A stretch of DNA of 64,000 nt from Pomphorhynchus laevis (Eukaryota; Acanthocephala; Palaeacanthocephala; Echinorhynchida; Pomphorhynchidae): NCBI GenBank assembly GCA_012934845.2, contig WNNJ02001284.1, positions 1-64,000 on the forward strand, in the 5' to 3' direction. The number at the start of each line of letters is the position of its first letter. The first letter of the stretch is position 1. The position numbers were made by a program, and so were the translations under genes. The notes under the pieces are model-generated. The model saw only the letters and a program-made list of their open reading frames with translations. It did not search any database and was not told the origin of the DNA. Below, piece by piece: positions 53,011-63,539 of the stretch.

Positions 53011-53135
53011 AATCATCTTTACAGATTTAATCTAAAAAAGTTTTAATCTGAAAATAGTCATCTTTACAGATTTAACCTCGAAAAGTTTTAATCTGTAAGG
53101 AATCATCTTTACAGATTTAACATTAAAAAGTTTAA
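53011..53135. repeat. Tandem repeat with hairpin potential
   Basis: Three decayed units of about 45 bp, each with ATCATCTTTACAGATTTAA and then AAAAGTTTTAATCTG. Within each unit CAGATTTAA can pair imperfectly with GTTTTAATCTG. Confidence 0.75.
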
Positions 53136-53339
53136 GATAAATTAATATACTATCAATATTCTTGAGCTTAAATATTCTTAATCAGTAACTACTTACAATC
53201 GTCAAGCTTATACAAGTTTATACAAGTCTAGCATATACAAGACTAACTAAATTGGATTAACTAACTACATTGGATTACTAACTACCTACAAAGAGAGAGC
53301 AAAGAAAGGCCATACAATCATTACAATATTGGACAATCA

Positions 53340-53919
53340 ACGAGGAAATGGCAAAGAACCAACAAAGAAATCAGGGCATTTAAGTCTCCAGATAGAGTGT
53401 GTTAACGAATATTATGATGTATGTACGACGGTCAGTGTTTTATCTAGTAAAAAAGATACATTCACTGATAAACAATTCTTCTGTGATTTCTGAGACGAAC
53501 TGAATCTTCAAATAGTGGAGATTTTAATTATGAACTGAGAAAGCCTGTAACTTTATGCGATGCAATTGTTGATGACGAGGGCAATTCCTCAGGCAGAGCA
53601 GCCAATATAAGAAAAGTAAAGATTCGGAATTACGACATAAGTATGATAGTTATTTGGAGTTGAATTGAATAGTCTTGTATGGTCAATTCACAAGTAAGAG
53701 TTGATAAAGACGTTTCTCGTGTGTGTGCAGTCTTTACCAGACTTCTCAAGGAAGATTATAAGAATGTAGCTATGAAGCTGCAAGTTCGAAGTTCGATTCG
53801 TCTTGGGAAGCGTACCACAGAGAAACCTCGCTTATTGAAGGTTGTCTTGAATTCTGCTGAACACGCTAAGATGTTGCTTCATCGTGGTTACCTCTTAAAA
53901 GATTCTACTATAAGAATAC
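53340..53919 (+). mobile_element. LINE D copy 2: ORF1, first part
   Basis: The ORF from about 53679 encodes VCAVFTRLLKEDYKNVAMKL, IRLGKRTTEKPRLLKVVLNS, AEHAKMLLHRGYLLKDSTIR. This is the RLG...RPR.LKV...A..vL wording of LINE ORF1 RNA-binding domains. It is cut at 53919 by the RLE element and resumes at 58928. The upstream part (53340-53678) probably belongs to the same ORF1 or 5' UTR but is in broken frames. Confidence 0.7.
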
Positions 53920-56900
53920 TTTTTTTTATAATCTATTATTATTTTACAATCTCTGGGTTACCCGCAAATGGGCCCGTAAATGATAATTAAGTTCAGTTTG
54001 GGTTCAAAATTCTGGACGTCCGATTGCAGATCGCGTTCCTCTGATGCATCGCGATGTCATTTTTGCAAGTAATAGGCCTAGACGCGTTCTAAGCTTTGTA
54101 AGCTCGTCGGGGTATCTGCTTGCTCGCTTATTTGCTAATTTAGATGCGATCCGTCTTAAAAGTTGTGTGGCATTTTCACCGCTTCCACCTGAGAATGAGA
54201 AGACGGCGGGTAGGAGAGACCACCGCTCGAACTCTGTTATTCTTTCGAGATATTTACTGCGCTTTCGCTGTTGGTGGTACTTATAGCAGGACTCTGGTGT
54301 CTTGGAGGAGTTGGACTGAGCGAAAGCGTTAAACACGCAAATTTTGAAGAAAATTCGCTCACTCCTATCACCATACAACCCTGAGCATGCAATGTCGAGT
54401 CTAGCATCATGGTCTTTTGTCGTTAAGCCGTTTCTAAAGTCAAAGTTTGGCGGGACTGGTGTAAGCAGCGGCTCGACTTGTACGTTATACGATGTTTCTG
54501 TTAGCTGATAGGCAATAAAATCGCGCACGGCATCGTGTCGCATCGACGGAAGACCACCGAATGGGCATGAGAGAGCATGGGCAACTGTATTAATCTGCCT
54601 ACATTTACATTGAGTTGGTGCGGATTTAGGCGTAATTCCGAATCGAGAAGAAATAGAATCACAAAACTCGATGTTACTTAATCGAGTTGCTCGATCGAAT
54701 GTAGGATATCCGGATATCCATGACGAAGCCCCTGTTGTTGAAGCATGCTCAATTGCGGTACACAGAATTCCACTCGCATTGCTCAAAATATCTTCTTGGT
54801 CAAGCTTTTCACTAGAGGCTTTTGCTGCCCGTGGATTTTTAATAATTGTCTCCTGCATAGAATTAAGTACCGAGCCAATATATCCTTGTATGCTTGGCTC
54901 ACACACTGAGGTCGATGATCGATATTCGTTGCTTGGTAACGTGGACGGATCTCTAATGCATAAACCGCCGTTGCGAAAACTCAACTGGCATGTGCGCCAT
55001 AAGATATCGTCTTGAGAAATATCAATGTCAAAAAGATGTGATATTGTAGACTTTAGTTTCAGTGTCAGAGGTGCGAACCACGCAGAGGGGCATTCATAGC
55101 ATCGTTGAGTATGTGTCCATTTATGCTGAATAGACTTAATTAAGCACACGTATGCAACCTGAGTGTCTAACTCTCCTACTTTCTTCAACTGTGACACTAA
55201 TGTGCAAAGGGAGAAAACTGATGATCGTATAAACGTCTCTATGTATTCGGCTGATCCGATTGGTACTCCAAGAACGGGTAAGCCATCCTCAACGATGGAG
55301 ACTCCAGCGTTATCAAGTAACGATTGGAAAGTCGAGATGTCGTTCCCGTTGGAATATACCTTGCATTTTCACGGATTCAAGTGTACGCCATATGAGGGGC
55401 CGAAAGATTGAAGCAACTTAAATGCTTCAATGACATCTTGTGGGGAACCTATGAGGTTGCCGTCGTCTGCGTACCATAACTGTTTAATGTTTGGGCAAGT
55501 TCTTTTGATACGGAGTAGTAACGGAATTGTTGCAGAGGCAAATTCTGCCATCGAAAAGACGTCGCCCTGTGTAAATCCTTCAGCAGATAGTAAGAATTCA
55601 CTGTCAATTGTTAGCAGTGTCGGCTTTCTGTATAGGTTAGAAAGGACTGTGTTCAATGCTGGACAGATATTTGGCATGTTTGAGAGAGCGGTCATTCTAT
55701 TTACTCTGTTGAATGCGTTGTCAGCATCTATTGTGAGTAGCACGAATGTAGGATTTCTCCTCAACGAGTCACGAATACCGTGAATAACACATTCGGTGCC
55801 AGCACGCTGCGAGGCGCAGAATAGGACGTTCCCGCATATTGTTTGCAGTTGGGGTGATATTATTTTCAATATTGATTTAGATATAATGCGTCTGGAAACA
55901 TCTCCTATTCCTATAGGACGTACGCCAGGATTTTTGCTGAGAGGAATAAGGCGACTAGCGGTGAAGGCTGTCATCGACTCCTGTGAGATTAGATTTAATG
56001 CTAATTGTCGAGCGAAAGATGCAAGTGATTCAACTAGACGTTTCGATTCTGCCCCAAAGTCAACCAACATTCGATGCCATGCTCTTGCATCTAATCCGGA
56101 CGGGCCCGCTCCTCCCTTTACTTTCTTAGAGTTTACAACGATTAGTTCAAAGTCAATAGAAACTAAGCTATCTAATTTACTTTCCCTACTACCCATAGCC
56201 CCCTTGTACCCACTCTTATCTTTAAATACTTCCCTCCCAGAACTATTCCACCTTCTTCCCGTTTCGTCTGATGAAGTTTCTTCGGTTCTGCTGTCATTAC
56301 CTAATAAAACCTCTCCTTCTGACCCAATTCCCACTCACTTACTTAAAAATATCTGCACTTTTATCTTACCCTTCCTAACCACATTGTTCAACTCGTCCAT
56401 CCGTAGCTGTACATTTCCTTCCATCTGGAAATGCGCCACTGTTCGTCCTATCATCAAAAAGCAATCTCTCGACTTTTCACTACCATCTTCGTACCGTCCA
56501 ATCTCACTTCTCCCAACCCTCTCTAAACTCCTTGAGCGTCTCGTTCTTAAGCAAGTTAATACATATCTCTATTCCTCTAATTTATTTCCTCCCTTCCAAG
56601 CCGCTTTTCGCTCTAATTACTCTACCGAAATTGCATGTCTTAAAGTTTACAACGACTTACTCATATCGCGCGATCATAAATTATGTAGTGTCATAGTTTC
56701 TCTTGATCTATCGTCTGCTTTTGACATCGTCGATCACTCGATTCTTCTCCATCGCCTTCGTCATGATTATGGCTTCTCTTTACCCACTGTATCGTGGTTT
56801 TCTTCATATCTATCAAACCGTACATTTCGCGTATATTCTAACTCTTCTCTCTCCCATCCTTCGTCCATTCCGTCCGGTGTTCCGCAAGGCTCCGTATTAG

Positions 56901-58914
56901 GCCCTATACTTTTCTCTCTTCTTCTTGGTGATTTGTCTTCGATTTCTCATAAATTTAACTTCCATGTTATGCAATATGCTGATGACATTCTCATCTATGC
57001 TCATGCGCCTGTTTATCGTATTCGCGATCTTAGTGTTTCTGCTTCCGACTGTCTTGTCTCAATTTCCAATCATCTTTCTTCCCTTCGCCTTTCTCTGAAT
57101 CCTGATAAATCCAAAATTATGTGGATCCTACCTCGACGCCTCGGCTTCGAACCTCCCTCCGTATCATTAAATTCTAAAATTCTTCCTATCGTTGATAATC
57201 TCGTTTTCCTAGGCTTCCATTTTGACAACCGACTTTCACTTAAACCTTTCGTTAGAGATAAAGTACGCTCATCTACCTTGATACTCCGCAACCTCCGTCA
57301 AGTTCGTAGATTGATCGATTTCCCTTCTTGTATGACTCTCATATCATCTCTCCTTTTTTCTAGACTCGATTATTGTCTTAGTCTATTTTCCAACTCACCT
57401 AAATCCACTCTTCTTCCCCTACAACGCATCGTCAACGCAGCTGTCCGAATTCTCCTCCGTCTTCGTCGTTTTGATCACACATCCTACCATCTTGCTTCTC
57501 TCGATTTGCCTACAATTTATTGTCGTGTTTAAATTCGTCTTCTTATCGTTGCTTTCCGCCTTGTAACTTTTCATACCCCTTCATTTCTCAACCTTCCTTT
57601 TCTTGATAATTCTCGTCCTGTTTACTGCTCCTTGCGTTCCTGTAATTCCCTTCTTTTACATGTCCCAAACTACTCTACCTCCTTTGGACTCCGCTCCTTC
57701 CTGGTGGCTGCTCCTCTATCGTGGAATCATCTGCCCATTCATATACGCCAATCAACTTCCCTGCAGTGCTTCAAACGACAAATCCGATCCCATCTGAACA
57801 ATTTAACTGCTTGACTTTCTCATTTTTGTTTGTGGACTTGTAAGCGTACAGCTTGTATGCATTTGCCACATTAAATAAATTTGTATTATTAATAGAATCA
57901 AATGCAACTGGGTGAAACTCAGGAATGTCATCGATAGGCCTGCGTAGAATGGCGTCATCAGATTTTGCTGAAGCCATCGGATGCTTATCAATAAGAATTT
58001 GTCTCACTGTTTGGCCGTCTATTATTTCGTCTATTCGAAGAGGATGCCCTGTACCATCATTTGATTCAAGTAATTTGACAGCAGCTGTCATTTTCCCACC
58101 AAGAACAAGCTTCTGAACAGTTTTTAGAATATCATTATTTAGAGGATCATATATCTTGTGGGAATACTGAGACTGGAGAAAACGAGCTTCGTTGAGCAGC
58201 GTTTGCATATCTCCGCTTGTCCAACAATCAAGTCTGCGATCGAGAATTTGTTTTAGTTGCTTAGGGTTCGCTTTAGCAGGGCGCTGGAGGATTAACTGAC
58301 TGATGACAACCGCGAGTGAAAGCGAGCAATCGTTTGTGGATGCTAATTCATATATCCGTGCAAGCTCTGAGATAAATCGCTTAGATCCGATGCATCTTGG
58401 TCGTCTAAACAGGTTTGGTTTCCATAGAATAACTTCATGCAATATCGACTCCACCGAGAGAGTATCTGATGAAGATTAGAGTTGCGAGATGGTTGCAGTT
58501 ATAGGCTCAAGTTCTGTCTGAAGAATGTTCTGCGGACTTTTTGTTCCAACGTTTTGAGTTTCAGATGTAGCACGTAAGTGCGATGTAAATTGGACATTGG
58601 TAGACGCGTGTGTGGACAGCACCGGGTTTTTCCTGGATCAGTTAGGAGCAGAGCACGTTGTGCAAGGTTTCGAATTGCGCGCACATTTACAGCGAATACA
58701 TTTGGCTGCACTCGTGTTGCAGTTGCAGCATTTTGATAGCGAAGAAGGTATTCCTCTAGGCATGTAGCGTCGATTTCAGAGCGTTGATACTGAGCACAGT
58801 GATTCTTTGTTATTGATGGATTAAAAAATTCGAAGGATTGTAAGATGTTTTTGTATGTTGTTTATTGTATTTACTTTAGATTGTGTGTTTAAGCTGTTAA
58901 ATATTTTTGTTCTC
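53920..58914 (-). mobile_element. RLE-type LINE element 10: full-length copy with a LINE B inside, 13-bp TSD
   Basis: ACTATAAGAATAC at 53907-53919 and 58915-58927 flanks it. The minus strand has a 5' UTR (58914-58764), ATG 58763 (MPRGIPSSLSKCC...), the Cys-rich region, the linker ESILHEVILWKPNLFRRPRC, and FHPVAFDSI, where LINE B is inserted (56162-57890). After the insertion come GGAGPSGLDARAW, GVRPIGIGDVSRR, LLTIDADNAFNRVNR, GFTQGDVFSMAEFA, YADDG, the zinc knuckle CKCRQINTVAHALSC, ARLDIACSG, FFKICVFNAF (D changed to K) and the stop at 54004. There are TGA stops at the last N-terminal Cys position (about 58640) and after HLNP (near 55373). The 3' hairpin is at 53961-53972. Confidence 0.88.
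56162..57890 (+). mobile_element. LINE B copy 3: RT part, inserted in element 10
   Basis: AATAGAA at 56155-56161 and 57891-57897 flanks it. It is 5'-truncated, starting at the RT N-terminal region (KLSNLLSLLPIAPLYPLLSL). It has [82 protein letters not shown] and the C-terminal tail. The RT is open to a stop at 57532; the last part (FGLRSFLVAAPLSWNHLPI) is in another frame. Its YADD region is in frame, unlike LINE B copy 1. The 3' hairpin is at 57832-57869. The open frame continues upstream into antisense element 10 by chance. Confidence 0.88.
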
Positions 58915-58927
58915 ACTATAAGAATAC

Positions 58928-59833
58928 TGAGAGACATTTATTTTGATGAGCGTTTGAAATTGAGGAAGGCTCGCGAGGAGCTACAGGGTAGAACAAGCAA
59001 AGGAGAGACGAATCTATGCATAAGAAATTTTCAAGTAGTTCGGTGGCGACCATCAGTTTAGACCTCGCTTATTCCAAACTAGAGAATGGGTTTTATCCTG
59101 ATTCCATTTTTGATAATTAAATTGATTTTTCTGAGGTACATGATAAAACTTGTAAAACCTTTACGTTATCAGAGACTCGCTTTATATTGGTTACTCAAAC
59201 GTTATAAGTCTTCAATCTCAATTTCTTTCTTGCTCGGTCATATTGCTGATAATCATTATGATATATTCAGTATTTCAGAATCTTGGTTACATAGTGGCAT
59301 CTCTGATAATCTGTTTAATGTTGTAGGTTATAAGTTAATAAGAGCGGATCGCTTTCCTGGTATGCGAGTTGGAGGAGTTTTAGCATTCGTTCGACACGAT
59401 TTCTCAACATCAAATATATCATATATTTGTGATTCTTAATGGTTATATGAGTGTCTGTCTTTTACTGTTAATCATTAATTGTTAAAATTAAATGTTTGTG
59501 TTGTTTATAGATCTCCATCTTTCACTTTGATAACAGATCGGCTTAAGGATTATTTATCTAATTTTTGTTCATCCCAACGATTTTTCCTTTTAAATGACTT
59601 CAACCTTCAGAATGTAGACTGGAATTTGATTTGGTATAAACCCTGCTCAGCCGTATCAAAATAATTTCGTATTTATTTCTTGCTGACCTACTTTTAGTGC
59701 ATCATTGTAGAGAACCAACTCTTGTCAACAATGCTACTCTAGATCTTGTATTTACAAGATGTACTGGAGATATAGACAGTATTGCGTAATATCCTCCTCT
59801 TGGTAACAGTGATCACTGTGTTCTCTCCGTTAA
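58928..59833 (+). mobile_element. LINE D copy 2: end of ORF1 and APE endonuclease
   Basis: ORF1 resumes as LRDIYFDERLKLRKAREELQ, then GETNLCIRNFQVVRWRPSV. The endonuclease follows: HYDIFSISESWLHSGISDNL, GVLAFVRHDFS, VCVVYRSPSFTLITDRLKDY, FFLLNDFNLQNVDWN and GNSDHCVLSVKL. In FLLNDFN the usual G of LxGDFN is N. The frame is interrupted several times (for example at about 59438 and 59664). It ends at GTTAAATTA, where LINE B copy 4 is inserted. Confidence 0.78.
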
Positions 59834-60922
59834 ATTACTAAATTCTACAATTCTTCCTATCGTTGATAATCTCGTTTTCCTAGGCTTTCATTTCGACAAC
59901 CGACTTTCACTTAAACCTTTCGTTAGTGATAAAGTACGCTCATCTACCTTGATACTCCGCAATCTCCGTCAAGTTCGTAGATTGATCGATTTCCCTTCTT
60001 AATAATAATACAAATTTATTTAATGTGGCAAATGCGTACAAGCTGTACGCTTACAAGTCCACAAACAAAAATGAGAAAGTCAAGCAGTTAAATTGTTCAG
60101 ATGGGATCGGATTTGTCGTTTGAAGCACTGCAGGGAAGTTGATTGGCGTATATGAATGGGCAGATGATTCCACGATAGAGGAGCAGCCACCAGGAAGGAG
60201 CGGAGTCCAAAGGAGGTAGAGTAGTTTGGGACATGTAAAAGAAGGGAATTACAGGAACGCAAGGAACAGTAAACAGGACGGGAATTATCAAGAAAAGGAA
60301 GGTTGAGAAATGAAGTGGTATGAAAAGTTACAAGGCGGAAACCAACTTCTTGTATGACTCTCATATCTTCTCTTCTTTTCTCAAGACTTGATTACTGTCT
60401 TAGTCTATTTTCCAACTCACCTAAATCCACTCTTCTTCCTTTACAACGCATCATCAACGCTGCCGTAGAGTTCTCCTCCGTCTTCGTCGTTTTGATCATA
60501 CATCCTACTATCTTGTTTCTCTTGATTGGCCTACCATTTATTGTCGTGTTCAAATTCGTCTTCTTATCATTGCTTTTCGCCTTATATCTTCTCATACCCC
60601 TTCATTTCTCAACCTTCCTTTTCTCGACAATTCTCGTACTGTGTATTGTGCTCTGCGTTCCCGTAATTCCCTTCTTTTACATGTCCCAATCTACTCTACC
60701 TCTTTTGGCTTCCGCTCCTTCGTTGTGGCAGCTCCTCTCTTGTGGAATCAACTGCCTATTCATATCCGCCAATCAACATCTTTGCCGTACTTCAAACGCC
60801 AAATCCAATTTTATTTCAACAATTAACTAATTACCTGTGATCTTTAATGTTCTTTTTTATGTTAGTGGTCATGTAAGCGTGTATTTGCACACATTTGCCA
60901 CGTTAAATAAATTATTGTATTA
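59834..60922 (+). mobile_element. LINE B copy 4, inserted in LINE D and itself split
   Basis: The two + strand parts (59834-60004 and 60347-60922) encode the C-terminal domain of LINE B. The first reads DNLVFLGFHFDNRLSLKPFV; the second reads SLLFSRLDYCLSLFSNSPKS and FGFRSFVVAAPLLWNQLPIH. The 3' hairpin is at 60865-60901. Uninterrupted LINE D copy 1 reads GTTAAATTAGTGTCC across the site, so TTAAATTA probably marks the target. The middle is occupied by a minus-strand LINE B fragment. Confidence 0.82.
60005..60346 (-). mobile_element. LINE B 3' fragment inserted in LINE B copy 4
   Basis: The minus-strand reading (60364-60080) gives FLNLPFLDNSRPVYCSLRSC, FGLRSFLVAAPLSWNHLPIH and FKRQIRSHLNN, nearly identical to 57540-57885. 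Its 3' hairpin is at 60025-60062, and its AATAATAAT tail is at the left junction. CTTCTT occurs on both sides of it (59999-60004 and about 60349-60355), consistent with a 6-bp TSD. Confidence 0.82.
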
Positions 60923-62131
60923 AATTAGTGTCCAAGATCGTTTGTAGGTCATAATTTGGTTATCTAAAACGAAATTGGACTTGGGTGGATACCCAAAATC
61001 TCATAGCTAATTTCTATAACATTTTTATCATTGTTATAGATCTACTACTGTTTCAGATCTGCTGACCATTCTTTATAACGTTTTCTTAAATTGGTCAGAT
61101 AAGTTCGCTCCGAAACGGAGAACTTTCATTAATTCCACTCGCTCTCAGTGGTTTGATCAAGAACTTCATGCAGTGTTGAAACTGCGCAATGCCCTGTGGA
61201 CTATTACTCAAACCCATCCTGAAAACGTAGATAGGTATCGGTACGTGCGCAACCTCTGCAATAGATTGAAAATACATAAGCGAATAGCATTAGAAGATGG
61301 TATTGCAAATTGCATCGGGAATCAACCAAAGCGCTTTTGGCCATATGTAAAATGTTCAAGGATACTTTCCTCTAATATAGCATTCATCACTTCAGGTGAA
61401 TATGTTTATTTTACTTAATCTGAAATTGCTGAATGCCATGCGAACAACTTCCATTCTTCATCGATTATTGTTTCGGATATTTACTCTTTAAAATGGTATC
61501 TTATTCAGAATATTACTTAGAATCTCGTTAAGCCAATCAGTCATCTGAAGTATTGCACCTAATCACTAGGCTTGACATATTTGGCTCTACTAGTCCAGAT
61601 GATATTTCACTTTACCTAATTAATGCGGTTGGACCTGCCATAAGTAGTGTTTTAGCTCATATATTTTCATTTAATAATACAATTCATTTAGACTAATCAA
61701 TTCGTGGATTCATGCAATATGGAAGTCTTCTATTGTTGTGACAATCACTAAAAAACAGTCAGCGACTTCTTGTTTAGATTTTCGTCTTATCAGTTTGACC
61801 AGTGTTCTCTCTAAATTACTAAAACGAGTTATTGTCAAAAGGCTAATCGAGCATCTAAACTTTAACAGCATTCTTACTGATTCTCAACACTGATTTAGTC
61901 AAGGCCGTTTATGTCTATCTAACTTGCTTACCGCGAGAGAGTTGGATGGAAGTACTAAGCTCAGGACTTTGTCTCGACGTTGTATTTCTAGATTTTTTTA
62001 AGCCTTTGATCGTGTTTCACATAAAGGTCTTGTGTCACTCTTAATTCACTATGGCGTCCCTCGTGTAATCTGCTCTTGGATTGAAAATTTTCTTTCATTG
62101 CGTATGTTTAAGGTAAGAGTTGATGAGTCTT
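60923..62131 (+). mobile_element. LINE D copy 2: EN-RT linker and first RT half
   Basis: The first 730 bp are nearly identical to 36802-37524. The linker (STRSQWFDQELHAVLKLRNA, QPKRFWPYVKCSRI) and the early RT (FRLISLTSVLSKLLKRVI in the family form, then FEAF/AFDRVSHKGL and LIHYGVPRVICSWIENFL) can be followed through several frames with stops. It ends at GATGAGTCTT, where an LTR is inserted. Confidence 0.75.
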
Positions 62132-62364
62132 TGATCGGATGGACTTATCCGATTAAAAGACTTAAAAAACATATTAAATACGATAGCTTCCATTACAACT
62201 ATATCTAGTGTAGACATTAGTTATCTATCATTACCAATGTTAGATCATTATTATCTATCATTTTCTATGGAATTTTCAAAATTATTATCATATTTCAAAG
62301 GAATAGCCATACCAAGCTGAACAATACGGGTGCTTTATTAAGCAATCTATAACATGCATCTGCA
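62132..62364. mobile_element. Solo LTR inside the LINE D RT
   Basis: A 233-bp unit that begins TG (62132) and ends CA (62364), flanked by GTCTT and GTCGT, an approximate 5-bp target duplication. The empty site is visible in LINE D copy 1 (39760-39780). Most of it matches the LTR-like stretch at 63540-63750. No internal coding region is present, so the element has been reduced to one LTR by recombination. Its family is that of the minus-strand element at the right edge. Confidence 0.75.
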
Positions 62365-63370
62365 GTCGTTATCTGCAGAACAAATTATGTCGACAGGTGT
62401 CCCTCAGGGTTCTGCACTAGGTCTTCTATTATTCATCACGTTCCTTGACGATTTACTCTTACGTATTGAGAATACTCACTTGGCATTCGCTGATGATCTT
62501 AAAATTTGGACTACTATACGAGATATTAATGACTGTAATTCTTTACAGGCAGACTTGGATCGCGTTCATGATTGGTTCCGCTCTACTAGATTACATCTTA
62601 ACGTTGATAAGTGTATACTTGTGAGGATGGGTAAAAAGTCCAGTAAGTTTACATATCATATCGTTGATGTTCTTCTCACTGAAGTATCACATCATAGGGA
62701 TTTAAGAATTATCGTGCAGGCATCATTAAAAACTAAACTTAATAGTGAAAGAGCAATAACTCGTGCACTATATTGTAAATAACTCATTCCTTAAGATTAC
62801 CACGAATGTCTTTAGAAATTTGTTTAACACGTTAGTTCGTCCGCATTTAGAGTATGCAATTCAGGCTTCTTTCCCGGTCACCAAACAAGAAAGGACAGAT
62901 ATTGAGTCAGTCCTAAGGCGAGGCTCTCGTTTATGTTCGAATGCGAGATTGGATTATGCATCCCGATTATATTTGCTAAGAATTCAACCGATGTCATAAC
63001 GATTTTTGTTTCTTGACTTGATAGAATGTATTCACTTGTACACCGGTTGGACGGTTATCCGAGTGTTCGATCACATTACATTAATCAATTTTGAGAGGTC
63101 ACAGCAAAACTCTATAAGACAAGACATGGTAGGTATTCAAAATACTGGAGACTGTCGCACAGGGTACTTAATATTTGGAATTCTCTGCCTGAGGAAATTG
63201 CTTCCGCCCGGAGTCTGCATTTGTTCAAAAAATTATTAAAGACATGGATCATCAAGAAGACGAGAAACGAGTCATGGACATATTTGCAGTGATTTTTATT
63301 TTTTTGCTTGTTGACTTCTTTTTCTTTATTTCTTATTTTTCGGCACCTTTTTAGGTACCGAAACGTAGAA
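62365..63370 (+). mobile_element. LINE D copy 2: second RT half, C-terminal tail and 3' UTR
   Basis: Encodes [52 protein letters not shown], and (other frame) FNTLVRPHLEYAIQASFPVT, DIESVLRRGSRL. The catalytic AFADD is intact here. The frame breaks near 62782 and again near 63000. The 3' UTR includes a stem-loop near 63343-63366 (TTCGGCACC / GGTACCGAA with one mismatch). Confidence 0.78.
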
Positions 63371-63384
63371 ATGTCAAACGTTCA

Positions 63385-63538
63385 ACAAATCTTAAATTTG
63401 CGAAATTCGGAATCATGTGCGACCCTTTACGTAAAAGGTTCTCAATGTCACTAGATTTCCTTAAAGTATGTTGATAAGTTACAGGTAAAACGTATTCAAG
63501 TAAGGGTAGAATATATGATCAAAACAGTGGCTTGAACA
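63385..63538 (-). mobile_element. LINE RT-tail fragment
   Basis: The minus-strand reading gives SYILPLLEYVLPVTYQHTLR, KSSDIENLLRKGSHMIPNF, the RP.LEY..PV....DI..L..V wording found in the LINE RT thumb. It is similar to LINE D (FNTLVRPHLEYAIQASFPVT). It is interrupted by the LTR that begins at 63540. Confidence 0.65.
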
Positions 63539-63539
63539 T

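Noticed and set aside
55369-56334. Minus-strand ORF beginning MGIGSEGEV
   Set aside because: The first 65 codons are antisense to LINE B; the element 10 frame only begins at the LINE B/TSD boundary near 56160.
55796-57532. 578-codon + strand ORF
   Set aside because: The first 120 codons are antisense to RLE element 10 and the rest is LINE B RT. The long frame is a chance fusion at the insertion junction.
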